A DNA stretch of 64,000 nt from Tubulanus polymorphus (GCF_964204645.1 NC_134029.1:16944450-17008449); one strand, 5' to 3'. Shown: positions 45,430 through 59,100, counted from the first letter of the stretch. Translations and numbers: made by a program. The notes: a model not told the origin generated them from the sequence alone.

Positions 45430-46235
45430 ATGGCGGGTGGTGCTAATTTAAAGTAATTGAATGTCAAGTTGACATCCACAATAATCATATTAATTTTAGC
45501 CATCAGACCGAAATCAGTTGAAATATACACCTCATTTGTACTTCTGGTTAATCTGGGCATGATATATGGCATTTTATATTTTCAAAATAGCCCACGATAG
45601 CCATTTTTGATTTTTCGAATGTCAATGGCATCCCTCTCCAAACTAGTAATATATCATCTTTTACGATTAAGCACACTAAAATGGAAATAGATGTCATTTG
45701 TACTTATGGCTTATCTGGGACCTGATGGCAATTCAGATTTTTCAAAATCTGACGGTGACCATTTTTTAATTTTTTTTAGGTCAAGGTCATCTCCAAACCA
45801 TTAATTTGTCATTTTATATGATATAACACACAAATATTAGTGGAAATAGATAACTCATTTGTACGTCTGGATATCTGAAGCCTGATAGGTGATTTTCTAT
45901 ACTTTTAAAATCTCCGACGGTGGCCATGTTGGAATTTTCAAGGCCAGGGTCATCTCCAAACTATGAATATACCATTCCATATGATCTAGCACACTATAGT
46001 TTGTTGAAATAGACACATATGTTGTTCCTCGGCTTATCTGGGGCCTGATATATGGCATTTCACATTATTCAAAATTGCCGATGATGGCTATTTTGGATTT
46101 TAAAAAGTCAAGGTCATCTCTCCAAACTATTAATCAACCATTTCCCTTGATAAAGCACAGTCAGTAGAAATAGATACCTCATTTGTAATGATGCCTTCTC
46201 TGGGGCCTGAAATATGGTATAAATATGATTTCTAT
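45430..46235 (+). repeat. Degenerate ~160-bp tandem array (about 5 units)
   Basis: Motifs recur at roughly 160-bp spacing. CTCATTTGTAC occurs near 45532, 45691, 45854 and 46177. GGTCAAGGTCATCTCCAAAC and TCTGGGGCCTGATATATGGC recur between them. Units differ a lot, so the array is old. There is no coding capacity. Confidence 0.75.
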
Positions 46236-46349
46236 TGTGGGTGGTGGCCAGCATTTTCAAAATGAAGACTGTATATTGTATAAACATACGTATATACAAT
46301 ACCCACGTACCTGTGCCGCTTTCTTACTGACTTTTTATCAGTGTGCATA

Positions 46350-47064
46350 GGGAATGACCCTGCTATTTTTTTGATTGGTAGATTTCGTTTGATTTGTTTT
46401 GATTTGGGCCCTCTCGTTTGACCGTGACACATCCACGGACCTAACATGCACCGTAGATTAGAAACACAAATCTGCCCCCGGTACAACTTCTACTTTTAGG
46501 CAAACTCATCACCACATACGAAGTAACAAATTGCACCCTTCATTGGAGCTGCACCGTGGATGTCATCAAGTGCGCTCATCTGAATAATTTGCGTAACGAA
46601 ATATTGTGCTATTTTTAATCCAGTCAACAACAGGGACAATCATCTTCGGGGACTTATACATCGATACCCGAGAAAAACTACAATAAACTTTCGGACTATT
46701 TACACGTGGAAAACAACCCAAGAAAACTATAAATGGACAAAATTGTCTTCAACCTTGCAATAGCGGTATAATTATTTCCAAAATCTCGATTTATTAAATT
46801 AGGCAGCCGACAAAATTAACTTCAATCATTCGCCTGCCGGTTCTGGCTGGTTACGAAATTGCCAATTATGCACTCCAATTTAAACAAAGAATTTTGTAAG
46901 ATCGACAGCCGATAACAGAACTATGAATGTGCTTCGATTTTCGATTTCAGAATCAAACTCCTGATACGCTTCCGGCCGGTGTGGTGGGTTTGTACGGGAC
47001 ACCTAATCAAAGCAAATCAAATCAAACGAAACCTACAAATCAAACAAATAACAGGGTCAATCCC
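46350..47064. repeat. Element with ~57-bp imperfect inverted ends
   Basis: The left end GGGAATGACCCTGCTATTTT...GATTTG (46350-46406) is inverse to CAAAGCAAATCAAATC...AACAGGGTCAATCCC (47008-47064) at high but imperfect identity. The interior has no ORF of interest. Confidence 0.55.
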
Positions 47065-47789
47065 TATTTTAAGATCAAACAAGCATTTAATTTCAGATAA
47101 TCATTCATATAGCCTTGTTAGTGGTAGCCTTGACTGGCTACCACTCAATAAACGAGTAAACCTTCATTATCGATTTTTCTCAAAACTAAGGATTTTAATT
47201 CTCCGCAAGCAATGCACACGTCGTGTGGTAACTTTCAATTGGATTCGGTATCTGCACCAAAATTCTTCTGGATTTGTTTTTTACTATATACGCTCTTTTT
47301 ACTGAGCATTGGTTTTGGGAGCAGGAACTGATGAATATGGAGATACCCATACGTAAAATGTCATATTTGCCGTTTTTATTTAGTTTATTTAGAACTTTCT
47401 TCAGTGAATTATGATGGTGAATGTGTTGTCAATGTTATGCTTTTTTGACCGTTCGTCCGATGGTTGATGATTAAGGGACGGAGACGAATCGTGACAGATA
47501 TACCGTTAAAAAAGTTTTGATTTACCTGGTGCAAGAGCAAAATCAACTTGTTATTAATAAGACAAACAGATGGAATAAAGTGCGCAAATCTGTGCCATAC
47601 GCGACCTGTGCCGACCCGGCGCCTGAGGTGTAATGCCTGAGGTAATGCAAGTTGTGACATATCAGGTGCCGATTTAAAAGAATGTGGATGATATTAGATT
47701 ATTTCTATGGCACTTTTTCAGCAACCAATTGTATGGTCCCAATCGAACCCAGAAACTAAAATCCCTACATTTCGTCATCTCTTCATTTA
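47065..47789. other. Downstream of the GPCR
   Basis: Likely holds the 3' UTR of the minus-strand GPCR gene. A plus segment near 47125-47165 reads SLDWLPLNKRVNL, reminiscent of LINE C-termini, but it is too short to support. Confidence 0.35.
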
Positions 47790-48779
47790 TCAATTTTTCG
47801 CTCTGGTGTTCTTCGAAGAGCGGAATAAGAATTTCATTTGTTCCTTAAAGTTTCTACTGTACACATAATAGAATATGCCGTTCACAGCCGAATTCATGGC
47901 TTGAAAAATTTCATTTAAAAGTAATATCCGCCAGGTAATAGACCACGGAAAATAAAGTCCTAAAACATTAAATAGCATATCAGGGAAAACTGACACCATA
48001 AAAATGGCGACAAATACCATTCTGTGAGCCGTTCCATCTTTATTTTGTTTACTCGCATCTACACCGGTCAGCTGTCTCCTAGTACTAGCGTGAATTTGTA
48101 ATTTGATTATCATAACCAAATTCAGAAGTGGTATGAGAGAGAATGGCAGGTAAGTCGAGAAAATGATTTTCAACAAATACGAATATTTTGGGGGACTGTA
48201 AACCTGTTTGGCACCGGGGACAGTGAGGCCGTATGTACATGTCCCATTTACATACGCAACAATTCTGTTCTGCGCCCGATACGAAGTTACTCCACACCAT
48301 ATAAGAATCCAAACGGCTGAAATTGCGTAACAATGTTTCAAATTCCAATATCTCTTTGCTTTAAGCGGAAAACATATGTGAAATGCTCGATCGAACGTCA
48401 CCAGTAAGGTCAAACTGTTGCGTATGTCAGATCCCCATTTTGAGATAATATTGCCAGCTATGTTAAGTTCAGTGGCTCCCAAACCGACGTTTAAATACAG
48501 TCCGATCTTTCCATAGCGAATAAGTTTCAAAACCCAAGTAAAATGGTTATAAATAATGATAGCGATACAACAGACAATATCAAAAACAGCCAGTAACAAT
48601 AAGATGAAATGCGAAGTTGCCGAATTATTCATTTTATGAAGTCGATAAAGCACGACCAACGTAACCGAATTGGTGATGAGACCGAACCATCCGACCGGTC
48701 CTATCACCGTAACAGCAACAAGATTCCAAACTCTGCTAATGCGAGGCAAGCATTTGTCTATAAGTGATGCGTTCAACAT
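47790..48779 (-). CDS. Intronless rhodopsin-class GPCR
   Basis: 329 residues with seven hydrophobic segments: about 17-45, 56-80, 98-130, 150-168, 200-228, 253-277 and 285-308. Class-A landmarks are present in modified form. TM1 has TNSVTLVV in place of GNxxV and TM2 has LAVFD. The TM3 end is FDRAFHICFP (D130-R131-A132 instead of DRY), and TM7 has NSAVNGIFYY in place of NPxxY. There is a Cys in the second extracellular loop (C181), but I see no partner Cys at the TM3 start, so the usual disulfide may be absent. N-glycosylation sites occur at N3 and N178. It would act in the plasma membrane and couple to G proteins. It resembles orphan peptide/FMRFamide-like receptors of invertebrates, but the ligand is unknown. 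The start ATG is the first in the ORF. Confidence 0.85.
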   Translation of the reverse strand: MLNASLIDKCLPRISRVWNLVAVTVIGPVGWFGLITNSVTLVVLYRLHKMNNSATSHFILLLLAVFDIVCCIAIIIYNHFTWVLKLIRYGKIGLYLNVGLGATELNIAGNIISKWGSDIRNSLTLLVTFDRAFHICFPLKAKRYWNLKHCYAISAVWILIWCGVTSYRAQNRIVAYVNGTCTYGLTVPGAKQVYSPPKYSYLLKIIFSTYLPFSLIPLLNLVMIIKLQIHASTRRQLTGVDASKQNKDGTAHRMVFVAIFMVSVFPDMLFNVLGLYFPWSITWRILLLNEIFQAMNSAVNGIFYYVYSRNFKEQMKFLFRSSKNTRAKN

Positions 48780-49407
48780 TATTGCTACTGAATTGCTGTC
48801 GAGTGCGCGATGGCAAAATTATATATCAGGTGAACACGCCCAGAATTCTGGAATGTTTTTTTTTGTATATTGTAAAGACAATTGTTCTGTACTTCAGAAG
48901 ATACATATTGAAAATTGACACCGTGATATATATACACGTAGTAATAGATATCTATCATTGCGCATCCACTAAACCAAGTGAAGCACATGAAAAGAATTTA
49001 GTCTGGACTGAAGTTCTAGGACCATTTCTATTCTTAGCTCTTTTGGGCCCGTCTTTCTAACATAATTTGGAAAAATTTTTAAACATATTTCTATTCGGCT
49101 TCTGCTAAACTACGTAATTGCTACCAACTAGAACTTAAAAGGGGTGAATAAAAGTTGACAATCGTTCGTAGAGCGTATTAGGTTGGATTTGCCAGTCCCA
49201 AAGTGTTTGGGGTTACAATGACGGGTCATAAGTCGAGCTGAACCTGGTATCAGTAAAAATGTGATTTTGTAAATGAAAACAAGGGAAATTCGGGCGATTA
49301 TCTTTTCACTCAAATTCGTGAAGACAAAAACACGAGAAACACGCACAACGGCTTTTTGAAACGTTTTATTGTGAATTTTTGAAATAGATTAATGAAAATG
49401 GTGAAAA
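48780..49407. other. Upstream of the GPCR
   Basis: Presumed promoter/5' UTR side of the GPCR gene and downstream side of the 5S gene. No defined element recognised. Confidence 0.4.
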
Positions 49408-49525
49408 AGTCTACAGCACCCGGTATTCCCAGGCGGTCACCCATCCAAGTACTAAGGGGCCCGACATTGCTTAACTTCAGTGATCGGACGAGAACCGGTG
49501 CTTTCAACGTGGTATGGCCGTAGAC
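49408..49525 (-). rRNA. 5S ribosomal RNA gene
   Basis: The minus strand reads GTCTACGGCCATACCACG..., GTTCTCGTCCGATCACTGA, AGTACTTGGATGGGTGACCG, CTGGGAATACCGGGTGCTGT, ending at GTAGACTTTTT, a pol III T-run terminator. Length is about 118. One region reads GGGCCCCTTAGTAC where the usual animal 5S has GGGCCCGGTTAGTAC. It is therefore one base short and may be a variant or a recent pseudogene. It is a single copy here, not part of a visible cluster. Confidence 0.9.
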
Positions 49526-50024
49526 AACAAAACTAAAAAATGTACCGCTTTTGAATATCTCCTCAGATCGTCTCTTCTTTCAAAATCATATTTTCGGCAC
49601 AATCCTTCAAAGTTTAACCGCGCGAAAATCCAAAAAGTTTTTCTCGCGATGAAATTTTTTAACCCGTGATATTTCACAAAAATATGAAAACTTAAAACTA
49701 TCTATAGTGCTTGCTTTGGAATTAGCAAGGCATGCATTCTAGATTAAAGATGATTTTTCACTACTGTCAAGTAATAGCCTGTGGAAACCAATTCTCATCA
49801 CATGAGATTTGTTTTATAATCAGCTGCTCGCGCTACAATTATTCCTTTATATAGAACAGTCAGACTGCAGCATGTGACACAGGATTAATATTATGCTTCC
49901 ATTGCATACGTGTATATGTATAATATGAACAATATCAGATTGGAATAAACTCGCGAGGTGAATTAACTAATGTAGCCGCCACAAAAGCTGTGTTTTCATT
50001 TTGCAGATAATTTGAACTGTTGCA

Positions 50025-50163
50025 ATGGACACTGAGTATATTGTTGACGAGGTCCTGACTAAACTCGGTAAAATAGGAAAGTGGCAATTAATAGTGTTTC
50101 ATCTGTGGTGTATTCCAGCATCTATGATACTAGCATTTCAGGGATATATGCTTGTATTTGTAG
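50025..50163 (+). CDS. SLC22: SLC22 exon 1
   Basis: Starts at ATG 50025 (MDTEYIVDEVLTKLGKIGKW), the usual short cytosolic start, then TM1. The donor is GTAG|gtaagt, phase 1. Reading on into the intron reaches a stop after about 50 codons of unrelated sequence. Confidence 0.92.
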
Positions 50164-53100
50164 GTAAGTATAAAATAATCTATCACATGGACTGGATTAA
50201 GCGTATAGTTCCACAAATGAGAAAATATCAGGGACTTATACATTTACCACAAAATTTCAAATCGGGGCATTTGGAAAGACAGAGAAGCGAAGGATCGTCA
50301 TCTGAATTGGACTAGGCTGCTTTTGCTAGGCCATTCAACACGCCGAAAAAATTGGCCGGAACAGTTAGTTGTAGAGAAAGTCTATTCCAAAGTTCTCAGG
50401 AAAAATATGCCAAGAATATGCTTTGCCCCAAAACGCTCGTGAAAACGATCCAACTGTGGCAGTGGTTTCCTGCTACTGCAGTAATTTGCAGCCTATTGGA
50501 TGCAGCTAAATTCTTGCCCTGTGCTTGGATGAATCCATTTCTACGGTACGGTACCGTAAAACTGAGGCCACGTTGTTCTATTTTTTTTAGCTTGGTCATT
50601 GAAAGAACTATTAAGGATTTTGTTTTAACCAACATAGTATGTGGCTTTTTCAACTGTGTATTTTAGCTGGCTCACCCCCTCATCACTGCCGTGTACCAGG
50701 CACATATAAACCTCTATTACCAGTTGGAGAATATGGACATATGTCACAATGTCGGATGTACAGAAATCTTACAATTGATAACAGTACTGTGACGTGTAAA
50801 GACGGTTGGATTTATAACAAATCTCAATACGGCAACACTGTCGTTACTCAAGTAAGTTTGAAAAAATAATTCAACCCAACTTTTATAGCCAGGATGCCAT
50901 GAGTGGTTTGACTGTAGTTTCAAAATAAATTGCCCATGTGCAAAGTGTGGTTTACCTTGAAAGCTAGAGGTTGTTTGGGGTAAGGGCATTGCTTGAAAAA
51001 TCTTGTATTTCATCTTTCTCAAAGAATTATTTTGTAGTCAAATAAGACCACAAATATACATTTCGTAGGGTACAGGTAGGCGCGGCAGGGAAACTATTTT
51101 ATATTTTCAAAGAAATATTTTTCACAATATGAAAAAATATTCAAATAAAATTCATATGATGTCACATATCAGAGAGCGGCTGAATATTTAGTCTTGGAAA
51201 CCTCTTCCAATGTATGGCCGCGGAATCTAAACGCGCCCAGTAAGAAATCGGCGTATTAGATCGTTTTAAATCCTGGAATTTACAACTACAATATTCAGAC
51301 CTCGACTTATACTTGTAGTTTGCTGCTTAATATTTTCAGGTCACAAGAAATTACAATTTATTATAAATTATATCAAACAGAAAACATAGCGCTCATCTTC
51401 TGTTGATGAAATGTCAGACGCGCCAGCAAGCAGCGTTTACAGTATCACTATAGTAGTGTATACTGTCATCCTCGCTTGCCAAGGGTCCAGTATCACTCCC
51501 GAACTCGCTTCCACCAGCCCCCTAGCCTCACGAAGCGTGATTTCATTACTGGCGCTGTTGCGCATGACGTCATATATCGATTTGCGAAATACTTCCTTGT
51601 TCGGTAAAACGTTCGCTGATTGGTCCATTTAACGGGAAAACCAACAGAAGTCTACTGTCGGTTTGTTACAAGCGCTGTGATTGGTACGACCGGATTCTAG
51701 TCGGCTAGTAACGACTCCAACGACTCGTGAGGTCAAGGGGTTCGGGGAACGGCTTTAGCGTAGTGGGTTCGAATCCCTTGACGGGTGAAGACGGTTTACT
51801 GTACGAGCGTGTTTGTGTATGCAACAGTCTATAGCGCTCTCTGCGCGCACGAGGAGGCCTTGTGTAAGTGAATGTTCGCTTGCAATTCAGTGTCAATCAA
51901 ATCAATCGCCGGGTATTAAAATGAAACAATACCTATGTGCATGGCGGATAATAATTATCTCATCAGCAATGAGCATTTGAAATTTGCACGTAATACGGCA
52001 CCTAGTCCAATGAAACGTTCGCCATGCTATGGCTTTCCCAAAATTATTTCAGTAGCGCCGGAATTCCCCGTATATCCCCAAAACAGCCAATCGCATTCGC
52101 TCGTAGAGACAACGCCCCCCCCCCCCCCCCCCAATCGAGGTCATTGCAATTTTATACTCGAGAGCTAAGAACTTTCCCGCCAAAAACAGTTTATCGTAGA
52201 ATTTTAACAAAGTTGACCATGTACATCGACGGAGGTTCGTCATGTCTTCAAGCGCATCGATTATACGTCGTTTAACCCGAGAACCAATGAAACAAATGCT
52301 CACATAAAAAAACGTACCACGATTTTACATGAAATTGGCTCAATGCCAACTTCATATCGCAGACAAAGGTAAACCAAAAATAGTTCATTAGGGGCGTTGA
52401 ACCTAGAACTTGTGTATTTAACTCCGCGTGTTAATTGATTAACAATAATTGTTTGTTTTCAGTGGGATTTAGTGTGTGATAAAGCATATATAGCAGAACT
52501 AACTATGTCTCTATTCATTATCGGAACATTTATTGGCTTCATGATATTCGGACCTCTACTTGATAAATTTGGACGACGGCGGATCTATTTTATATCGCAA
52601 GTAGCAGTGCTTCTAGCTGGGATAGCTACTGCTTTTTCTGTCAATGTTGTATTATATTGCGTCTGCAGAACTATTACTGGAATACTTTCCGTGGTAGGTT
52701 CTATGTTTATTTTTTCATAATTTTGTTTAAACTTTTTTGAACGAAGAGAACCACTTATCTCGATTCGCCGTTATCATCACATAATAATCGTCGCATATGT
52801 TTTGTGCGAAATGGAATTTAAATTCCATACAATCGGCGGTTGATCGATGGAACGATGAAAATAGTTTCTAAGCTTAATTGACATTACGGTACAATCGTTT
52901 CGGGTTGATAAATCTAAAAAGTTATGACTTGTAAACTTCCAGTGCCTTGTAATATTTGTAATAGATCCAATTGAAATTTATCGATAGGGAGTCAGTCAGA
53001 GCGCATTCTTGTCGTCGTGTGAAATGATTCCCTCAACAGTTAGAGCTAAATACAATCAATATCAATATATCTGGGCGTCTGCTTCGATGTTGATATTAGG

Positions 53101-56100
53101 AGGATTAGCTTATTCGTTACCTAACTGGAAGCATCTACACCTTGCTCTCGCCTGTATTCCATTTGCATTTTCTTTCGGAATCCGGTAAGCTATCATATAC
53201 TATATATGTATCATAGGCTGTATGCCCAGCCAGATAATTGAATGTTTTCGTTGCTTAAGAGGTTCGACAGCTGGGGCTAATTCCAGAACATAGGGTTAAT
53301 TTAAATAGATGAAATTTTAGGCGATACAAAAAAATGAAAAACCTGTACGCATAAGAATGATTGCCGCAAAATTAAAATATCCATGCCTGTTCAATATTTC
53401 ATGTATTCGTTTCACATGTCTTTGCCTTTTCTAGCTTTATGCCGGAATCGATTCCATGGCTCATATCAGAAGGTCGAATAGCTGAAGCCGAGTCTATTGT
53501 ACATTATGCGGCAAAACTCAACAATATCCATATTGAAGAACATCCCTTTGCTGCCTGTTTAGAAAACGATGCGAATAATTTGGATGCATACGAGGAAACT
53601 GATAATCTACTGGTTCCACGTGATAGACTGGTTGCTGTACAAAATAAGGACAATAGTTTATTAGATTTATTCAAACACCCGCTACTCAGGCGTGCCGTTA
53701 TAATCATATTCTTTGCATGGTTAGTATATCGATCAAAACAGGGCTGGTTCAAAACTTGTCAAAGTAAACTTTACGAGTTAATTACTTGTAAACACGCTTA
53801 AAATAATGCATTTATCGGACAATGGGGGATGTCGACTGGCATTAGGCTACAGACGCAACGCTATCATCTCAAAAGCGCCATCGTCTCTGGAGCTGAACCA
53901 CCTGTTTTTCATCAGGGGAGGATAGACTCAAAATTTGGCCAATTCATTTTTGGCCTAGGCCTTGTGGAACCTCTTATTACCGAGTAAAACTAATTTTGGC
54001 TTTATATGGAGAGATATGAAGGGGGCAAGCCTCATAACTTACAGTTACAATCAAAAAGGTTGATATAAATGATGATTTGGTTGAGACTGAAATTATTGGG
54101 TTTACGCCCTCTGCCCCGCATCTGCATCTATTCTCCTTTGACTTGGGGGGGGGGGGTAGTTGCACAATCGAGACTAAAGCCGGGCGTAGGTCGGTTGGTC
54201 GTTGCGAAGCGATCATCGCTGGCGGCCGCAGTGAGTCGCGTCGCAAGCCGTCGCAAGGCCCACCAACGCCCGGCTTAAGACAGTTCAAAAAGGAGAAAAA
54301 GAATGTAACATTAGACTGTAGAAATGCTTATTTACATTCCCAACTCTACCGGAAAAGGCGGGGTTTAGTCTATATAATCTAATATCAATGCGACTTATGA
54401 ATCTTTGAAGGTTTGTGAATACGTCTATATACAACGCAATAGCACTGAATTCTACAGATTTAGGAATCGGAAACCGTTACGTTAGTTTCTGCGTATCGAA
54501 TTTAGCTGATCTTCCCGCTGGTTTGGTTACATTTTTCGTTTTAGATCGGTAAGGGATAAGCAAAGTAGCATGTTTTCACAATCTAATCTATAGAACCATT
54601 GAAATAGAGAAGTTCCCAGTTTCTAGGCGCCTATATACAGACATTCCAGTCATTATTTAACCAGGCCAGTTGTTTTGAGAATATATATTTGTAAGGCTGG
54701 GGCGTTCGGTTCCTTATAATCCCCTGTAGAGAAATACCGGGATCGTGGGGCGTTTGGTTCCTAATATTGCCCTGTACAGAGGTGCTGGGATTGTGGGGTG
54801 TTTGGTTCCTAATATTGCCCTGTACAGAGGTGCTGGGATCGTGAGGCGTTTGATTCCTAATATTCCCCTGTACAGAGGTGCTGGGATCGTGGGGTGTTTG
54901 ATTCCTAATATTCCCCTGTACAGAGGTGCTGGGATCGTGGGGTGTTTGGTTCCTAATATTTCCCTAGGATCGTGGGGCGTTCGGTTCTTCATATTCCCCT
55001 GTACAGAGGTGCCGGGATTGGGGCGTTCGGCTCCTGATACTCCCCTCTAGTGAGGTGCTGGGATCGTGGTATGTCGAATTGTCGGGTATGTCGGGATTGT
55101 CGGATTGCCGGTATGTCGGGAGTGTCGGAATGTCGGGAATGCCGATGTTATAATTCACATACAGAATTATGAACCAAATCACTCATTCATTTTGTCTTAA
55201 GCTTCCACAATGAGGGACTATATTACCATATATTATACTTGATCCAAACTGAGGACCGCATATTTTAACCGCACGTCAAAAATTGCGACTTTTATTGATT
55301 TTGTAATATCTAAGTGTTTATTAAAGCAATATTTCCAATCTTTGCTGAGGTTAAAGAGCTTTATTTGCAGTTTTGGCCTCCGTTGAAATTTTTTCAATAT
55401 ATTTCCTGAGGACTGATCTGCATTTCATTTCCTTTAAAATGGTCTATAGATAAAGTTAATCAAGCAAGGGACAGGAGAGCTATATGATATTCAATCTAAA
55501 CTTGTGTTTTAAAAACGAGCGCAAATTAACGCAACAATGGGGACCTCGAGGGATCGCCACAAAATGGCGCCTAGAAACTGGAAACTTCTTTATTTTTAGC
55601 ATTTATCTCGGGATGGTTCTAAACCTGGCACGGCATGGTATGCTTATGAACCAATGCTGCACACTGGAATTAAAAGTTCACGTATGAAATAAAGCGTAGA
55701 CTCAAATTAGTCATCCACGGGCGAGTGATATATACGTACATACATTAAAACGGGAAAAGTTTCTTTCATTCCTGGTCAATGTGTGTTTCCGTCCAGGGCA
55801 ATGAGATCGTGACATGCAAACAAGAGCCCCAAGGGGCACTATGGCCAGCCTGTCAGCTTTTCATAAAATGGCAAATGATGATGCATTCTGTGGGTTAGAT
55901 ATGTCAAAGTACACTCCCCGCTGATAGTCAATACCTAATAATTTCAAAGTAGCACAGACAGCGACTGGATCTGGCAGGAACAAATACCTCAGATAAATCT
56001 TCCCTTGGTCTTATTGATTTTAATGCGGAATAGAATTGAATTTGCTCAACAAAACAAAATTGAATTGGATTTGATATATTTTGCAGAATAAAATTTGATT

Positions 56101-59100
56101 GAATTTGTAGTTTGAGCACATGGCTAATTAGCATATCAAGATCATATATGCGATTTAAGAAAAAGCTATTTTTCCGGACTGCACATTGGTCGATGATATT
56201 TTCTGTAGTGCTAATAAAAATATTCCTTCCAAAAACCAAATCAACTAAAGCTTTCACAGAAATCGATCTTGAAATAAAATTTTAAATCTAAAAATAAAAC
56301 CAGGAAGTAAAATGGTAGACAAGACGATACCGCGGGTTCACGTGAACACCTGCTGATTTATGCGGCTAAGCCAATCATAGAGGAGTCTTTGCTTTCTGAT
56401 TGGCTATTCAAAACCAATATTTTTGCGATCAGATATTCGCGAAAAAGCTCAAATAAATTTTAACGAGGCCCTCTTCTAAATTCAGCTACGTATAGTTTGG
56501 AGAATGGATAATGCTTTAATGAATGATTTGTAAATATAATGTGAATATAATGTGAATATATGCTCAGTTGCTACTATTGCAATTATGTTGCTCGTAGGTT
56601 GCACAGACAAAGAGCCTTTGCTCTGGAAACCATGTAATTTAAATTCGCTCCACTCAAAATTGCGGCTTTTCTACAGAATATTAGGGTTTAGGATCTAGAG
56701 GGTTAGGGGTTATGATTGTTGTGGTAAGGATTAGAGTAAGGTTTTACATTCAGATAGGGTACGTGTAAAAAAGTTTGGTCCTGGCAAGGTGGCTTATTTT
56801 CGTAGATCATTTACAATCGTCTAAGTACAGGGGATTTGCGCATGTGCATTTCTCTTACTGTCTGGGATGGAAACGCGCATCAACCTTCTATCTTTGGAGG
56901 CTGGACTGAGCAGCCAATATCTCATTTCAAGTGATGAAACCAGAAACTTTTAGCATTCGTATAGATCGATTAACTTCTTCAGTGGAAGGCACCGAAGGAG
57001 ACTTGTCATGAACGATCTTTGCCACGACGTGTCTCATTCTTGCGGTGTCCAAAAATAGCTTGAATCCTTAGCTAAATCCTTATAGCATCCCACCACAATA
57101 ATCATTATTCGATATATAAGTCAAGTTCAAGTTATATCAAGTTCAAGTTCAAGTCAAGTTATATTCAAGTTATATCCAGGCATTCTGCAAAAAAGAAGCT
57201 GAGAATCTAAAAGAAATATGTGCTGTGTTTACGATTTTCAGATATGGAAGACGAAAACCAATGAGTTTATTCCATATAATGGGTGGAATCTCGCTAATTA
57301 TTGGTGTAAATATCCCAGCATCAGTAGGTAAGGATATTATACTTAATTATATAAACGGATTAAGTATTAGCAAAACTAGCCGTTACGATGAGCGTGGTTC
57401 ACAAAGGGTTATTTCTGTTTCTGTTAAGTGGCCCGCAAAGCGAGCTGCGTCAAATCATCCATCATACCCGTCATCATCACACTCTCCACCATCTCCACCA
57501 CGATCACCATCAATGAATCATGAATCAGTCATCGAGCCATTGGGTTCGGCAGTTAGTTCAGGCCATTCATCCAGTCAACCAGTCATCCAGTCTATCAGTC
57601 ATCCAATCACCTAGTCGACCAGTCGTCTAGTCATGGAGTCGGCCAGTCATGAAGTCGTCCATGCAACGAGTCGTCCATTCATCCAGTCTACCAGTCATCC
57701 GGTCGTCCAGTCATTCAGTCACCCCCAGTCATTCGGTCGAACAATTAATGACCAGTCATGCAGACGACCGGTCATTATGTCGAACTATCACCCAGCCAAC
57801 CAGTCAGCTGCATAGACTCTGAAGTGCGGATGAATATGTGACTCGTCCTACCGCATCATACACTTGGGCAAATAAATTTTACAAAAATATTATGTATTCG
57901 CCCTGCAATACGGCTGATCACAGGAAACTCCTCCAGTTCGACCCAGGGGCGGATCCAGGGGGATGGGTAGACAGTATTGGAAGGAAATTTAAGGGCACCT
58001 TTCTGATCTTAGGGCACACCCAGTATCCAGGTCAATGCGAGCGCCGAAGGCGGGAAGTGCTTAGAGGGGGGTGGGGGTCTGGGGGCCCACCCCCAGAAAA
58101 TTTTGAAAATATGGTACCATTTAAAGGCTTTGAGAGGGCTTCTAGAGGCTAGCAGAGCAATCCAGAAAAAACGAATTCGAGACAAGATTTCAACAGATGC
58201 GGATAAAAAATGAAGCTGGCGAACCCATGAAAGAATGGTTGTCGCCAACTTCGCCTAGTGCCCCTATAATCTTTAAAAGTGCCCCTTAACAATTATACAG
58301 AATACGGCTAAGTGCCCCTTCATTGTTAACAATCGGCAGAAATTGCCTCGTCTTCACATTTATCCTTATGTCGTGTGCCATCTTCCAAACCAAAAGTGCC
58401 CCTAAAATTTTAAAAATAGGCAAAAAGTGCCCTTTTCTTCAACATTTTCCGCGTATAGTGCCCTCTTCTAAAGTACGAGTGCCCCTTTAGCCCTCCCTGA
58501 AAAGGCAAGGACAAGGTGCCCTCATCTAAAGCATGAGTGCCCCTTGCAAAAGGAAAGTGCCCTTTTTAATTTATCATGATTAAAGGCTTTACAAATATGA
58601 TTATCTCTCCTCACTTTCTCGGCAGCAGTATATACCGATTAATTTTATAATTATGGCCGGATTACGGACACGGAATTAGCGGTTGCTGAAATAATGCCGT
58701 CAAAAATATTGCCGGTGAAATTTCGAAGGGCACTTAAAAATTCTAGACCGTATTGGGCAATACGGCTAATACGGTCTGGATCCGCCCCTGCGACCGATTT
58801 TAGGATAACTGTCAAAATGAAACATCAAATTTACACGTCAAACTGAGACAGTTGCCACTAAAAATCACTAAACCGCCATCTACACTGTAGAGATGGCATA
58901 AAAAATAGATGTTTAATGGCATGTAGCGCTTAACATTAAACCTCCTGGTTACATATCGTTTATTTTTGCTAAGTTGTGCGGCAAACTTTGAAGCATAGCC
59001 CATAGAAATGGTCAAATTATATGATGAGCAACCAAAGATCTATTATGGGAAGGCCTATGGGGAAGTATTTGGACTTAATGGTTAAATGTGCGTAGGCCTT

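Noticed and set aside
47125-47170. SLDWLPLNKRVNL on the plus strand, like a LINE C-terminal motif
   Set aside because: Too short and isolated; no neighbouring RT sequence.
54714-55050. Overlapping ORFs of 92-101 codons on both strands with 16-residue repeats
   Set aside because: They are read-through of the 48-bp minisatellite in SLC22 intron 6; no family resemblance.
57225-57614. 129-codon ORF on the plus strand
   Set aside because: Only 57242-57327 is coding (exon 7). The rest is intron and minisatellite.
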